Source: Kineothrix sp. MB12-C1
GTDB taxonomy: Bacteria > Bacillota > Clostridia > Lachnospirales > Lachnospiraceae
DNA: 64,000 nt
Assembly (NCBI RefSeq): GCF_030863805.1
Contig: NZ_CP132957.1
Location: 2,046,001 to 2,110,000 of the forward strand
Direction: 5' to 3'
Positions 33,287 through 41,864 of this stretch are shown in pieces (positions within the stretch are counted from its first letter, which is position 1; each line of letters begins with the position of its first letter). Both the position numbers and the translations under genes were made by a program. The notes under the pieces were generated by a model, which saw only the letters and a list, made by a program, of their open reading frames with translations, was not told where the DNA came from and searched no databases.

Positions 33287-34957
33287 GCTAGGGTAAAGTT
33301 TTTGTAGGATATTAATTGAATAAAAAGAGAACGCCTCTTTGTGTTATGATTTTAACGACTAAGAAAAAATCGGACACAAAGGAAGGTGCTCTCTATGATT
33401 AAAAGTATACAACAGTTTGAAGAAAATGGGGCAAAAAATTTAACAGGAGTTCTGGAAAAGTTTTTGAAAGATCCTCAACAACAAGCAGAGTTTATCTATG
33501 GAATTACAGATAGTGTAGTACAGTTAGGACTGGACATGATTGCGGAGACTTTTGAAAGTATGGATGAAGAACTGAGAAACAGCGGATACAGAAGGAGAAA
33601 CTGGGTCATAAGCAGACGAGATGAAACATCCCTGATTACCAGCCTTGGAACTGTGAGATATTGCAAGACACTGTTTAAGAACAAGAAGACTGGAGCCTGT
33701 GAATATCTGCTAGATCGGATCATGGGATTAGAAAGCCATGTAAGGATGACAGAAGATGCACAGGCGCAGATGCTTGAGGAAGCGGTCGACAGTAGCTATC
33801 GCAAAGGAGGAATCAGAGCCAGTCTTTCCGAAAAAGTCAGCAAACAGACAGTAAAAAATAAGATACATGATCTGAAATTTCATACAAAACCAGAAAAAAT
33901 AGAGAATAAAAAACAGGTTTCCTATCTTTATATTGATGCAGATGAAGATCATGTGTCATTGCAGTATCTCGAGAAAAAGGGAGATATCACGAAACCTCGA
34001 AGCAACACCAGTATGCCTAAAATAGCCTATGTATATGAAGGTGCGGAATCAGAAGCGCCTAAAAGCGAAAGGTTTAAGCTGATCAATCCGAAGTACTTTG
34101 GGGGCATATATGAGGGAAGCAAAGGAGTAGAACAGTTCTGGCGAGAGATTTATGAGTATATCAGCGCCACCTATGACATGGATGCCATAAAACAGATTTA
34201 TATTAATGGAGATGGTGCAGCCTGGATAAAAAGCGGACGTAAATTTATAGCCGGATCAACCTTCGTACTGGATAAATTCCATATGCAGAAATATATCACA
34301 GCAGCAACTTCGCATTTAATGGATTCGTCAGAGGATGCAAGAAGTGAACTGTATGGTGCCATACACAAGAGAGCGAAATGGATGGCATCCGAGACCTTTG
34401 AAAAAATCCTGAATATAACAGAAAACGAAGCACAAAGGAAAAAGGTAGAAAGTAGTATGGCTTATATCCTAGGGCATTGGGATGGGATCATGCAGGGTTT
34501 GAGAAATAAAGAAACACAAGTGGGATGCAGTGCAGAAGGACATGTGAGCCATATCTACGCAGACAGGATGAGTTCCAGACCATTAGGGTGGAGTAAGCAT
34601 GGAGTTCACCAAATGGCAAAGCTAAGGATTTATAAAGCAAACAAAGGAAATATGTTGGAGTTGGTGAGAATGCAAAAGCAGGAGTTGCCCATGGCAGTGG
34701 GTACAGAAGAAAGAATCTATTTAAGCAGCGAGATGTTTCGATCGGAAAGCAAGCGACTGACAGAGGAACAACGCTATGTAGAAAGGATAACTCATAGCAT
34801 TCCCTTTCCAGAAGTGAAAAAGATAGCTTATTTTAAAAACCACATTTGGGGATTGTAAAAAGAATAGAAAGTAGGTATATTGTGAAAAGAGGTTAAATCT
34901 AAAACACATCAAGGGGATTCTCTACCCAATTAAATCCTACAGTAAATTTACGCTATC
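33287..34957 (+). mobile_element. Complete ISLre2-family insertion sequence
   Basis: 1671 bases containing one transposase gene. Imperfect terminal inverted repeats: left GCTAGGGTAAAG then TTTTTGTAGGAT, right (read inward) GATAGCGTAAAT then TTACTGTAGGAT. Direct repeats TGTGTGAAT flank it (33278-33286 and 34958-34966), and the tenth base G is also shared. An intact gene, matched ends and identical target copies point to a recent insertion and perhaps activity. Confidence 0.9.
33395..34858 (+). CDS. ISLre2 family transposase (UPF0236)
   Basis: 487 residues from ATG 33395 (AAGGAAGG ten bases upstream). Recognised by overall pattern: GITDSVVQLGLDMIAETFES near the N-terminus, LYIDADEDHVSLQ (first acidic residues), IYINGDGAAWIKSG, LDKFHMQKYI and the C-terminal CSAEGHVSHIYADRMSSRPLGWS. 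The DxD/DG/E layout fits a DDE-type transposase. It is uninterrupted from start to stop and fills most of the insertion sequence. Confidence 0.9.
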   Translation: MIKSIQQFEENGAKNLTGVLEKFLKDPQQQAEFIYGITDSVVQLGLDMIAETFESMDEELRNSGYRRRNWVISRRDETSLITSLGTVRYCKTLFKNKKTGACEYLLDRIMGLESHVRMTEDAQAQMLEEAVDSSYRKGGIRASLSEKVSKQTVKNKIHDLKFHTKPEKIENKKQVSYLYIDADEDHVSLQYLEKKGDITKPRSNTSMPKIAYVYEGAESEAPKSERFKLINPKYFGGIYEGSKGVEQFWREIYEYISATYDMDAIKQIYINGDGAAWIKSGRKFIAGSTFVLDKFHMQKYITAATSHLMDSSEDARSELYGAIHKRAKWMASETFEKILNITENEAQRKKVESSMAYILGHWDGIMQGLRNKETQVGCSAEGHVSHIYADRMSSRPLGWSKHGVHQMAKLRIYKANKGNMLELVRMQKQELPMAVGTEERIYLSSEMFRSESKRLTEEQRYVERITHSIPFPEVKKIAYFKNHIWGL

Positions 34958-35076
34958 TGTGTGAATGTTTCTCTTGAAAAAGAAATTCAACTTTGCTAAA
35001 CTTAACGTGACCACCCAATATATTACGAATATAAACCCGGGAAACACTGAACCGGGCGGATAAAGGAGCGAAACAA

Positions 35077-36426
35077 ATGAGTAATAAAGTTACATTTGAT
35101 TATTCCAAGGCTTCACAGTTTATAAGTGACAACGAAGTGGAACTTATGAAGAAGCTGACATTGGATGCAAAGGAAGTTCTAGTTTCCAAGACAGGTGCGG
35201 GTAATGATTTCCTCGGATGGATTGATTTGCCGGTAAACTATGATAAAGAAGAATTTGATAGAATTAAAAAGGCGGCTGCTAAGATTCAGGCTGATTCAGA
35301 GGTACTTCTTGTTATCGGTATTGGCGGTTCCTATTTGGGAGCCAGGGCAGCTATCGAGTTTTTAAGACACAGTTTTTACAATTCGGTGGATAAGTCTGTT
35401 AGAAAGACACCTGAGATTTATTTCGTAGGTAATTCTATCAGTTCCACATATATTAAACATCTTATGGATGTAATCGGAGATAGAGATTTCTCCATCAATA
35501 TGATAAGTAAATCCGGAACGACTACAGAGCCTGCTATTGCATTCCGCGTATTCAAAGAAATGATGGAAAAGAAATATGGTAAGGCCGAAGCGGCAAAGAG
35601 AATCTACGCTACTACTGATAAGTCGAGAGGTTCTCTTAAGAGCCTTGCTACAGAGGAAGGCTACGAATCCTTCGTTGTTCCTGATGATGTAGGCGGACGT
35701 TTCTCTGTACTCACCGCAGTAGGATTACTTCCGATAGCAGTTAGCGGAGCGGATATTGACCTTTTGATGGAAGGTGCGGCAAGTGCAAGAAAGAGTGCGC
35801 TAGAATCCTCCTTTGAGGACAACGAGGCATTGAAGTATGCTGCCCTTCGTAATATCTTATTAAGAAAAGGCAAGACAATAGAGATTCTGGCTAACTATGA
35901 GCCTTGTGTACATTTTGTTTCTGAATGGTGGAAACAGTTGTACGGTGAGAGCGAAGGAAAAGACCAAAAGGGTATCTTCCCTGCAAGTGTAGACCTTACT
36001 GCAGATTTACATTCTATGGGACAGTTTATTCAGGATGGTTCAAGAACCCTTTTCGAGACGGTAATTAATATCGAAACGAGCAGAGAAGAAATCATACTCG
36101 GTACAGAGCCGGTAGACTTGGATGGACTTAATTATCTTGCAGGTAAGACCGTGGATTTCGTGAATAAGAGCGCCATGAATGGAACGATTCTCGCACATAC
36201 CGATGGAAATGTTCCTAACTTGATTATAAATGTACCTGAGGTAAACGAGTTCTACCTCGGTGAACTATTTTACTTCTTCGAGTTCGCATGTGGTGTAAGC
36301 GGATATCTGCTTGGAGTAAATCCTTTCGATCAGCCGGGTGTAGAAAGCTATAAGAAGAATATGTTCGCCCTTCTCGGTAAGCCGGGATACGAAGCGCAGA
36401 GGGAAGAATTGCTGAAGAGATTATAA
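35077..36426 (+). CDS. pgi: Glucose-6-phosphate isomerase
   Basis: 449 residues, the length of Firmicute Pgi. SIS-domain landmarks: [32 protein letters not shown] (phosphate loop), [15 protein letters not shown], the catalytic Glu region [13 protein letters not shown], and [16 protein letters not shown] with the catalytic Lys. It interconverts glucose-6-phosphate and fructose-6-phosphate. AAAGGAG precedes ATG. The insertion sequence ends 119 bases upstream; the promoter must lie in that gap or inside the IS. A CCCGG / CCGGG hairpin lies in the leader (35037-35058). Confidence 0.95.
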   Translation: MSNKVTFDYSKASQFISDNEVELMKKLTLDAKEVLVSKTGAGNDFLGWIDLPVNYDKEEFDRIKKAAAKIQADSEVLLVIGIGGSYLGARAAIEFLRHSFYNSVDKSVRKTPEIYFVGNSISSTYIKHLMDVIGDRDFSINMISKSGTTTEPAIAFRVFKEMMEKKYGKAEAAKRIYATTDKSRGSLKSLATEEGYESFVVPDDVGGRFSVLTAVGLLPIAVSGADIDLLMEGAASARKSALESSFEDNEALKYAALRNILLRKGKTIEILANYEPCVHFVSEWWKQLYGESEGKDQKGIFPASVDLTADLHSMGQFIQDGSRTLFETVINIETSREEIILGTEPVDLDGLNYLAGKTVDFVNKSAMNGTILAHTDGNVPNLIINVPEVNEFYLGELFYFFEFACGVSGYLLGVNPFDQPGVESYKKNMFALLGKPGYEAQREELLKRL

Positions 36427-36467
36427 TTCTGAAGCAATTCGGAACTTAATATTAATATAGATACAGG

Positions 36468-36493
36468 TAACTGTGAGGGTACTGAACAGTTAC
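36468..36493 (+). repeat. TAACTG-family solo hairpin
   Basis: 26 bases, the cleanest arms of the family: TAACTGT and ACAGTTA around GAGGGTACTGA, extended by an outer G:C pair. Flanks AGATACAGG and AGATGTAGT agree at six of nine positions. It lies 41 bases after pgi and just before that gene's terminator. Confidence 0.75.
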
Positions 36494-36505
36494 AGATGTA
36501 GTTGG

Positions 36506-36548
36506 AAATATCCCCTGGGAGCAATTGCTCTTAGGGGATTTATTTTAT
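36506..36548 (+). terminator. Rho-independent terminator of pgi
   Basis: AAATATCCCCT pairs with AGGGGATTT around an inner GAGCAATTGCTC palindrome, followed by TTATTTTATTT. Confidence 0.8.
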
Positions 36549-36584
36549 TTAATTAGGAAAGTGCTCCTATTAAATAACCGATTG

Positions 36585-36630
36585 ATGCGCAGCCATATAG
36601 TATGAAAATGCGCAGCCATATAGTATGAAA
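36585..36630 (+). repeat. Perfect 23-base tandem duplication
   Basis: ATGCGCAGCCATATAG followed by TATGAAA occurs twice head to tail (36585-36607 and 36608-36630) without a mismatch. It lies between the pgi terminator and the probable riboswitch, in no gene. Confidence 0.9.
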
Positions 36631-36734
36631 ATAGCTGGCTAATAATTGGAATCGGTGATAAAATAAGAAATTAGATTTCAGCGTATAAGAATGTGTAATA
36701 TTTTTAAAATATTATGCGTTCTGCTTAATAAGGA

Positions 36735-36905
36735 ACAATGTGAGAATCATTGACAGCTTACTCTGAGGTGATGCGGACGGCTTGCCCAAGATGCCATTGT
36801 ACAAGGGATATATTTCAGATGTATGAGAAGGCGGGTAAATCGATAGAAGCAAAGTCCTAAGACTTACTGGAATCAATTAATTAATAGGTGAAGCGATGTT
36901 TCGCC
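36735..36905 (+). promoter_or_regulatory. Probable cobalamin riboswitch
   Basis: The stretch has, in order, GAGGTGATGCGG, a GC hairpin arm, GATGCCATTGTA, GAGAAGGCGGG and AAGTCCTAAGAC, which line up with the conserved blocks of cobalamin aptamers (GCCACTG, GGAAGGC, and AGTCAGGAGACC). A hairpin TAGGTGAA / TTCGCCTA (36884-36905 region) follows and could be the expression platform just before the ribosome site. The downstream genes (DUF4430 with ECF component) are commonly B12-regulated. The match is by eye and imperfect. Confidence 0.6.
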
Positions 36906-36933
36906 TATCTCTGGTAAGAGAGGAAGGAGAAAA

Positions 36934-37341
36934 ATGAAACAATGGACTAAAAAACAAAAAATTATGCTAGTGGCGGTTTTTGCCGTTGTAATAGCAGTGG
37001 CAGGAATTGCTGCAGGTCTCTTGAATTACCGTCCCGGGCAGGAAGGTGTGAAGAACTTTCAAGTGATAGTGACTTCTGAGCGGGATGGATATTCGGAAAC
37101 AACAGAGTGTACGTCCGAAGAAGAATACTTAGGCAGTTTTATGCGTAGCTTTGAGGATTGTGAATGGCAAGAATCCGATTATGGCATTTATATCACCGGA
37201 TTCGGTGGAATGCAAGAGGATGTGGATAACCAATATTGGTGGTGTGTGATGGTAAACGGTGAAGCAGCGACTATCGGAGCAGATGAAATACCCTTGCAGG
37301 ATGGAGAAATCTATAGCTTTGTTCTAACGCAAGGCTGGTAA
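36934..37341 (+). CDS. DUF4430 (transcobalamin-C-like) membrane-anchored protein
   Basis: 135 residues. N-terminal membrane segment (about 9-28), then an extracellular DUF4430 domain with the hallmark NQYWWCVMVNGEAA block and a final GEIYSFVLT strand. DUF4430 is homologous to the C-terminal domain of animal intrinsic factor and transcobalamin. Position after a probable cobalamin riboswitch and before an ECF substrate-binding component suggests that it helps capture cobalamin or a corrinoid. AGGAAGGAG precedes ATG. Confidence 0.75.
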   Translation: MKQWTKKQKIMLVAVFAVVIAVAGIAAGLLNYRPGQEGVKNFQVIVTSERDGYSETTECTSEEEYLGSFMRSFEDCEWQESDYGIYITGFGGMQEDVDNQYWWCVMVNGEAATIGADEIPLQDGEIYSFVLTQGW

Positions 37342-37368
37342 TGCCAGGCTACGGAAAGGCGGGAACAA

Positions 37369-37866
37369 ATGCCAATTAAAAAAATAACGAGAATAGCACT
37401 TTTGAGTGCAGTTCTCTATGTTGCCAAGGTGGCACTGGAATTTCTTCCGAATGTGGAGTTAGTCTCTTTCTTGATCATCATTTATACACTTGTATTCGGA
37501 GCAGAGACTTTTATTATAATTACCGTATTCAATATGTTCGAATTAATACAATGGGGATTTGGCATTTGGTGGGTATCCTATCTCTATGTGTGGCCTCTTC
37601 TTTGCCTCTTTGTTCTTCTGTTGAAGCGCTTCCTGGGGGAGGAATTCGTACTTTGGGCTATTGCTTCGGGAGTTTTCGGACTGATATTCGGATCTTTATT
37701 CGCTATTGCTTATCTTCCTGTGGATCATTCCTATGCGTTAGCATATTGGATTAGCGGTTTGACCTGGGATGTATGGCATGGAATCTGTAATTTTTTAATT
37801 ATGTTATTAATAGGAAAACCAGTATATCAAGTGATGATGATAGCGAAAAAGAAAGATGATTCGTAA
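37369..37866 (+). CDS. ECF transporter substrate-specificity component
   Basis: 165 residues, five or six hydrophobic segments, the size and look of ECF S components (ITRIALLSAVLYVAKVALEF ... SGLTWDVWHGICNFLIMLLIG). It would bind the vitamin in the membrane and use an energising EcfA/T module encoded elsewhere. With the adjacent DUF4430 gene and the probable riboswitch, cobalamin is the best guess for substrate. The stop codon TAA is the first three bases of a repeat element inserted at the gene's end. Confidence 0.75.
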   Translation: MPIKKITRIALLSAVLYVAKVALEFLPNVELVSFLIIIYTLVFGAETFIIITVFNMFELIQWGFGIWWVSYLYVWPLLCLFVLLLKRFLGEEFVLWAIASGVFGLIFGSLFAIAYLPVDHSYALAYWISGLTWDVWHGICNFLIMLLIGKPVYQVMMIAKKKDDS

Positions 37867-37889
37867 CTGTTCAGTATCTTCACAGTTAC
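37864..37889 (-). repeat. TAACTG-family solo hairpin forming a stop codon
   Basis: 26 bases with arms TAACTGT and ACAGTTA. Flanks GATGATTCG (37855-37863, coding) and GATAATTCC (37890-37898) agree at seven of nine positions. The ECF gene's stop TAA is the start of the element, and its final codons are the left target copy. Confidence 0.75.
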
Positions 37890-38057
37890 GATAATTCCCC
37901 TTAAATAAGATTTGAAGATAAAAATAATAAATTATTAAGTATTTTGTCAAAGATTGTTCACTCTTTTTATATACAAATATGGTAAGATGAATAAAATTAG
38001 CAGTAAAAGGAAATAATATTGGGGTGTAGTTTACATTATGAAAGGTAGGAAGAGAAG

Positions 38058-38318
38058 GTGGAATCGGTAAAAGTAGTTTTTAATTCAATGGAGGAATGTG
38101 AGAGATATATTAGAGCGGTGGAGAACTTTCCCTCTAATATCGACTTGCAGTGTGGAAGTCGTATCATCGATGGGAAGTCTGTGCTCGGTCTTCTTGGATT
38201 TGGACTTAGGAAGGTTCTGGAGCTAAGAACACATACGGAAGATACGGAAGCATGGGAAAAGCTTCTTGAGAAGATAGAGTTCTGTACATGTGAAGATGAA
38301 ATAAAAATGGCAATATAA
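38058..38318 (+). CDS. HPr-like protein without the active-site histidine
   Basis: 86 residues, GTG start after GAGAAGG. The C-terminal two thirds have the HPr pattern around regulatory Ser46 (DGKSVLGLLGFGL, then a beta strand and final helix). The segment that should hold phosphorylatable His15 (normally GLHARPA) reads SMEECERYIRAVE, with no His. It therefore cannot act in PTS phosphotransfer but could keep a regulatory role as Bacillus Crh does. It stands alone; a terminator follows. Confidence 0.65.
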   Translation: MESVKVVFNSMEECERYIRAVENFPSNIDLQCGSRIIDGKSVLGLLGFGLRKVLELRTHTEDTEAWEKLLEKIEFCTCEDEIKMAI

Positions 38319-38333
38319 CAAAAGAGATATAAA

Positions 38334-38372
38334 AATAACTACCCAGCTCAAATCAGAGGGGGTAGTTATTTT
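38334..38372. terminator. Rho-independent terminator
   Basis: AAATAACTACCC pairs with GGGTAGTTATTT, then TTTTATTTT. It serves the HPr-like gene and, read the other way, may also end the GNAT gene. Confidence 0.8.
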
Positions 38373-38780
38373 TTATTTTGTAAGTTGATTTCTTAGCATT
38401 CCGCATTTATCTTCCGGTAAATATTCAAAATGGTGCTTATGGTACAGCAAGTCAGCAGGATAATTTGCTATCAGGCATATATAACTGTCTTCATGGGCGT
38501 GCTTATCGAAGTAGTTATCTATGGCTTTCATAATTTCTTCTGCATAGCCTTTTCTTTGATAATCCTTATCCACCATAATATCGCTTACTACATAGGTGAT
38601 GCCTCCATCGCCAACGATTCTTCCAAACGCAATTAAAATTCCTTCATCATATAAAGATACCGTGAACAATGAATTATCCAAGGCGATCTGACTTCTTCCT
38701 AAGTCCTTATTTCCCATCCCGGAACGCAATCTAAGGCTTATATAGTCTTGGGCTGAGGGAGTTTTGTAAATAAGTTGCAT
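38373..38780 (-). CDS. GNAT family N-acetyltransferase
   Basis: 135 residues from ATG 38780 (AAAGGAG 11 bases upstream); an upstream in-frame ATG at 38840 lacks a site. The acetyl-CoA-binding motif is clear: IMVDKDYQRKGYAEEIMKAI (near 75-95), followed by CLIANYPADLLYHKHHF. The substrate is unknown; relatives acetylate small amines or protein N-termini. Confidence 0.85.
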   Translation of the reverse strand: MQLIYKTPSAQDYISLRLRSGMGNKDLGRSQIALDNSLFTVSLYDEGILIAFGRIVGDGGITYVVSDIMVDKDYQRKGYAEEIMKAIDNYFDKHAHEDSYICLIANYPADLLYHKHHFEYLPEDKCGMLRNQLTK

Positions 38781-38976
38781 AGCTGTTGATTCTCCTTTAC
38801 CGGTATCATGGGGAAAAATACCTTTTGACCCCAACATCATAACATAGGTAATAATAAGTATTCACTTTGTGATTGTCAATATATTTGTGTATAGTATCAT
38901 TGCTATTCGGTCAATATATGTGGACGATATTTCTATAAAGATGGTATAATTTTAAGATTGATAAAGGAGACAACAA

Positions 38977-39366
38977 ATGAAAGAAAAAGAAAATAGTAGA
39001 AATCAAGATAATAATGATGGAGAAATACTAAGAACAATTGACGAGTACATTGCGGGACAGCCTGAGAATATTCGGCCTCTTTTGAATCAGGTGAGGGATA
39101 CAATTCGCACAGCGATTCCGGATGCTCAGGAGCGGATATCGTGGAAGATGCCAACTTATTGGAAAAAACATAATATTATCCATTTTGCATCCTTTAAAAA
39201 TCACATAGGAATCTACCCTGGAGCAGAAGCCATGGTGTATTTTGCAGAAAGGCTCGCAGAGTATAAGACGAGTAAAGGCTCATTACAGCTTCCGCACAAT
39301 AAGCCTCTACCTCTGGAATTAATCGCTGAAATTGCAAGGTGGAGCTATAAGACGAATTCTATTTAA
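38977..39366 (+). CDS. DUF1801 family protein (YdhG-like)
   Basis: 129 residues. After a charged, variable N-terminus, the DUF1801 fold begins at about residue 20: IDEYIAGQPENIRPLLNQVRD, then WKMPTYWKKHNIIHFASFKNHIGIYPG and the final KPLPLELIAEIARW. Some relatives are described as iron chaperones (frataxin-like fold, YdhG); function here is open. AAAGGAG precedes ATG. Its end overlaps the convergent rhodanese gene by eight bases. Confidence 0.85.
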   Translation: MKEKENSRNQDNNDGEILRTIDEYIAGQPENIRPLLNQVRDTIRTAIPDAQERISWKMPTYWKKHNIIHFASFKNHIGIYPGAEAMVYFAERLAEYKTSKGSLQLPHNKPLPLELIAEIARWSYKTNSI

Positions 39367-39745
39367 CCGTTTCATAAGGCCAGTCGATAATACCGCCGAA
39401 TTCATATACATTAGTGTAACCGAGATCAGCTAAGCTCTGTGCCGCCAATTTACTTCGGCGTCCGCTGCGGCAATAGACTAAAATGGTTGTGTCTTTGTCT
39501 GCAAGCTCGTCCTCAGCTCTTACATTAATTTCGTTGTCGGGTATTAAGTAGGCGCCTTCGATATGCCCTTCTTCATACTCTGTCTGTGTACGGACATCCA
39601 AAAGAATATATTCGTCTTCACCATCGATGATTGTTTTTGCTTCATCGGCAGTGATTGGCGTATATTTTGTTTGCTCTGTTTTTTCTTCTTTTCCACAGCC
39701 TGTTAACAAGAAACAGAGCATTGTTAATAAAAGTATTCGCTTCAT
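39359..39745 (-). CDS. Rhodanese-domain lipoprotein
   Basis: 128 residues. Signal peptide with lipobox LTGC (Cys 17), short linker, then a single rhodanese domain (about 32-125): YILLDVRTQTEYEEGHIEGA and the active-site loop CRSGRRS with the catalytic Cys. It should act outside the membrane, in sulfur transfer or redox chemistry. GGAG lies shortly before ATG. It shares its strand with the AraC gene just upstream (33 bases). Confidence 0.9.
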   Translation of the reverse strand: MKRILLLTMLCFLLTGCGKEEKTEQTKYTPITADEAKTIIDGEDEYILLDVRTQTEYEEGHIEGAYLIPDNEINVRAEDELADKDTTILVYCRSGRRSKLAAQSLADLGYTNVYEFGGIIDWPYETVK

Positions 39746-39777
39746 AATGGAGTTCTCCTCTCAAATTGTTTCATAAA

Positions 39778-40635
39778 TTAGGAATGAAACTGAGCGTATT
39801 TCTTCGGGGATATTCCCACGGCTTTGGTGAATGCCTTCAAAAAATTACTGTAGTCGTTAAAGCCGCATTTTTCATAAGTTTCAGTCACTGAGCATCCTTC
39901 GTTTAACAAGGACTTTGCGATAGTGATTCTTCTTGCAGTTATATATTTGTTAATGGTAGTGCCTGTGGTGGACTTAAAAATACGGCATAAATAGGAACTG
40001 CTTAAGTAAAAGTATTCGGAAAGCTTCTCCAATGTCAAATCTTCAGAAATATGCTGATTGATATAAGAAAGAATATCATCCACCTGCGCATGATTGGTGG
40101 TGACTGCCTGGTTACAAGTGAGGAAACGGGACTCATTAAAAAACCTATTTAAAAATATCATAAGTTCTGTAAGAGCAGAACGCTCTGTTAAGTCTGTGCC
40201 AAATCCTTCTGCAGCAGCTATTTTGTGTATAAGATAAATAAAACGAGTGCCTAAATCAGGGTCGAGATGAAATTTATGTGGGTATTCAGTATCCCTGTGA
40301 GTAAAGCAATGACCTAAATCAGTGATAGCAGAAGAGATACTGCTTAAATAATCGGGGTGGATAGAGATGACAATCCTTTCATGGATTCGGGCATCTATCT
40401 GTGTCAAATGATGACTTTCATATTGATTAATAAAGAAGATATCCCCCGGTTCAATCGTATAAAAACGATTATCGATGAGAAATTGTTTTCCTCCGGATAT
40501 GGAATAGTAAATTTCATAGCAATCATGAATATGCATGTCCAAAGGCTTCTCATCGCTGTAAAGATGCGCGAGAGAAAAATGTTTATTGGCAATGCAATGC
40601 TGAAGCGCTTCCTTGTTAGACATGAATTCTTTCAT
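39778..40635 (-). CDS. AraC-family regulator with cupin sensor (paralogue 1)
   Basis: 285 residues. N-terminal cupin-like sensor (about 15-150; HIHDCYEIYYSISGGKQFLID), C-terminal double helix-turn-helix (about 185-285; LTLEKLSEYFYLSSSYLCRIFKS and GFNDYSNFLKAFTKAVGISPKKYAQF). It is a close paralogue of the regulator at 41892, and the two promoters are also alike. The sensor cupin probably binds a sugar or sugar acid. It lies near the kdu locus but points away from it. Confidence 0.9.
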   Translation of the reverse strand: MKEFMSNKEALQHCIANKHFSLAHLYSDEKPLDMHIHDCYEIYYSISGGKQFLIDNRFYTIEPGDIFFINQYESHHLTQIDARIHERIVISIHPDYLSSISSAITDLGHCFTHRDTEYPHKFHLDPDLGTRFIYLIHKIAAAEGFGTDLTERSALTELMIFLNRFFNESRFLTCNQAVTTNHAQVDDILSYINQHISEDLTLEKLSEYFYLSSSYLCRIFKSTTGTTINKYITARRITIAKSLLNEGCSVTETYEKCGFNDYSNFLKAFTKAVGISPKKYAQFHS

Positions 40636-40737
40636 GATTTTCTATGCCCGTTCCTTTTCTCATGTTTTGCGGGTCTCAAAGTCATGTTTTTTCATACAAG
40701 CATGAAACACATGATCGTTTGACCCTGGTATCATTTT

Positions 40738-40766
40738 ATTATAATATGCATATTCAATATCTGCAA
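40738..40766 (-). promoter_or_regulatory. Promoter of AraC paralogue 1
   Basis: On the minus strand TTGCAG, 17 bases, TATAAT. The -35 region lies in AATATTGCAGATATTGAA, which recurs upstream of the second AraC gene with four changes. The shared string may be an operator for one or both regulators. Confidence 0.7.
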
Positions 40767-40778
40767 TATTTTTGGATT

Positions 40779-41438
40779 TTAAACTCGTTTTAGTATATTT
40801 TTTGAAATAGTTCTTGTAAAAAGTTGTATAAAGGGCCCAAGTAGTAAAACAGTAAGAAGGGTTCCGATACCGACTAACTTATTGGCTAATCCACCGGCTA
40901 TAAGGGCTATAATTACTGTGGTTCCATCACAGGCGATTCGACAGAAATAATAAGGGATGCGTGTCCGTTCTGCTAATCCCAATGAAAGGTAATCAAAAGG
41001 AGCAATACCGGAGGCTGAAGTCTGATAGAGGGACACGCCCATTGCCGATATAAGAATAGCAAATAATAAAACGATCATTCGAACCGGATAAGTACCAGGA
41101 AGTGTAACGAAACGATTATCTAAATACATGAATAAGTCTGCTGCATAGCCAACCAGAACCCAATTTACTAACGTTCCGATTCCGATGTATTTTTTACCGA
41201 AAAAAAACTGAAAGCTAAAAAGAAATAAATTAAAGAATAAAAGAAAGGTTCCGTAATTCAAAGGGGTGAGCATGGATAAAGATAATGTCATGGAAGAAAA
41301 AGGATCGTTGCCCAATGAGGCATGACGGTAAAAAGCAACCCCGACTCCAAGCAGAGTATTACCAATGAGCGTGCATAGAATTCGGCGCATGCCAAGTCCG
41401 GATAGATATTTTGTTAAAGAGGCGAGTATTTTCTTCAT
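40779..41438 (-). CDS. YczE-family membrane protein
   Basis: 219 residues from the ATG at 41438 (AAGGAG 12 bases upstream); an ATG at 41462 or further upstream is possible. Five to six hydrophobic segments with the family pattern GVGVAFYRHASLGNDPFSSM near the start and its internal echo GVSLYQTSASGIAPFDYLSLG in the second half. YczE/YyaS-type proteins (DUF6198) are integral membrane proteins of unknown function; in Bacillus YczE influences surfactin or bacillomycin production. Upstream lies a region of gene remnants. Confidence 0.8.
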   Translation of the reverse strand: MKKILASLTKYLSGLGMRRILCTLIGNTLLGVGVAFYRHASLGNDPFSSMTLSLSMLTPLNYGTFLLFFNLFLFSFQFFFGKKYIGIGTLVNWVLVGYAADLFMYLDNRFVTLPGTYPVRMIVLLFAILISAMGVSLYQTSASGIAPFDYLSLGLAERTRIPYYFCRIACDGTTVIIALIAGGLANKLVGIGTLLTVLLLGPFIQLFTRTISKNILKRV

Positions 41439-41594
41439 TTCAGTCAGTTTCTCCTTCGTCATAGTAAAAGAGCTTCCCGCTAAAGCGCTTGTAAACAAAC
41501 ACCGTATAGGAAACTCTTTGGTAATTATATATTACAAATGTTGTTTTGTAAATATTTTTTACTGTGTGTTGCTAGGTTCGGGCGAAGATTCATT

Positions 41595-41714
41595 TTATTC
41601 TACTATAAAATGTCCCATTTTCTTTTCTAGTGTATTCATATTTTCCATTAAGTTCTGGGAGATAGAGTCCATCTTTTCCGCATCTGTCAAAAGTTCATCT
41701 GCCAGGATGCTGTC
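41595..41714 (-). pseudogene. Remnant of a methyl-accepting chemotaxis protein, C-terminus
   Basis: On the minus strand 39 codons to TAA encode DSILADELLTDAEKMDSISQ NLMENMNTLEKKMGHFIVE in pieces, with heptad spacing and a short tail like chemoreceptor C-termini. There is no start, ribosome site or upstream frame. The next 76 bases on the plus strand (41715-41790) are a different open fragment (YVRRGCEDFQMTEEGMK then stop), not recognised, so two gene ends seem to have been joined by deletion. Confidence 0.45.
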
Positions 41715-41864
41715 TTTTTATATTAATGGCTATGCCTATGTGCGCAGAGGCTGTGAAGATTTCCAGATGACGGAGGAAGGAATGAAATAGTGACAGAAGT
41801 AACAGCGGCATACAGCCACGGCCGATAAAAGGCGTGGTTTATATTCTGTCTCATAGTTCAGAGA

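Noticed and set aside
36585-36630. The 23-base duplication as an insertion-element scar
   Set aside because: The two copies are adjacent with nothing between them, so slippage explains them better than transposition.
41365-41790. Plus-strand 141-codon frame opposite the YczE start and the remnant region
   Set aside because: Most of it is antisense to YczE, no ribosome site is present, and the composition is not protein-like except for the last 25 codons, treated as a remnant.
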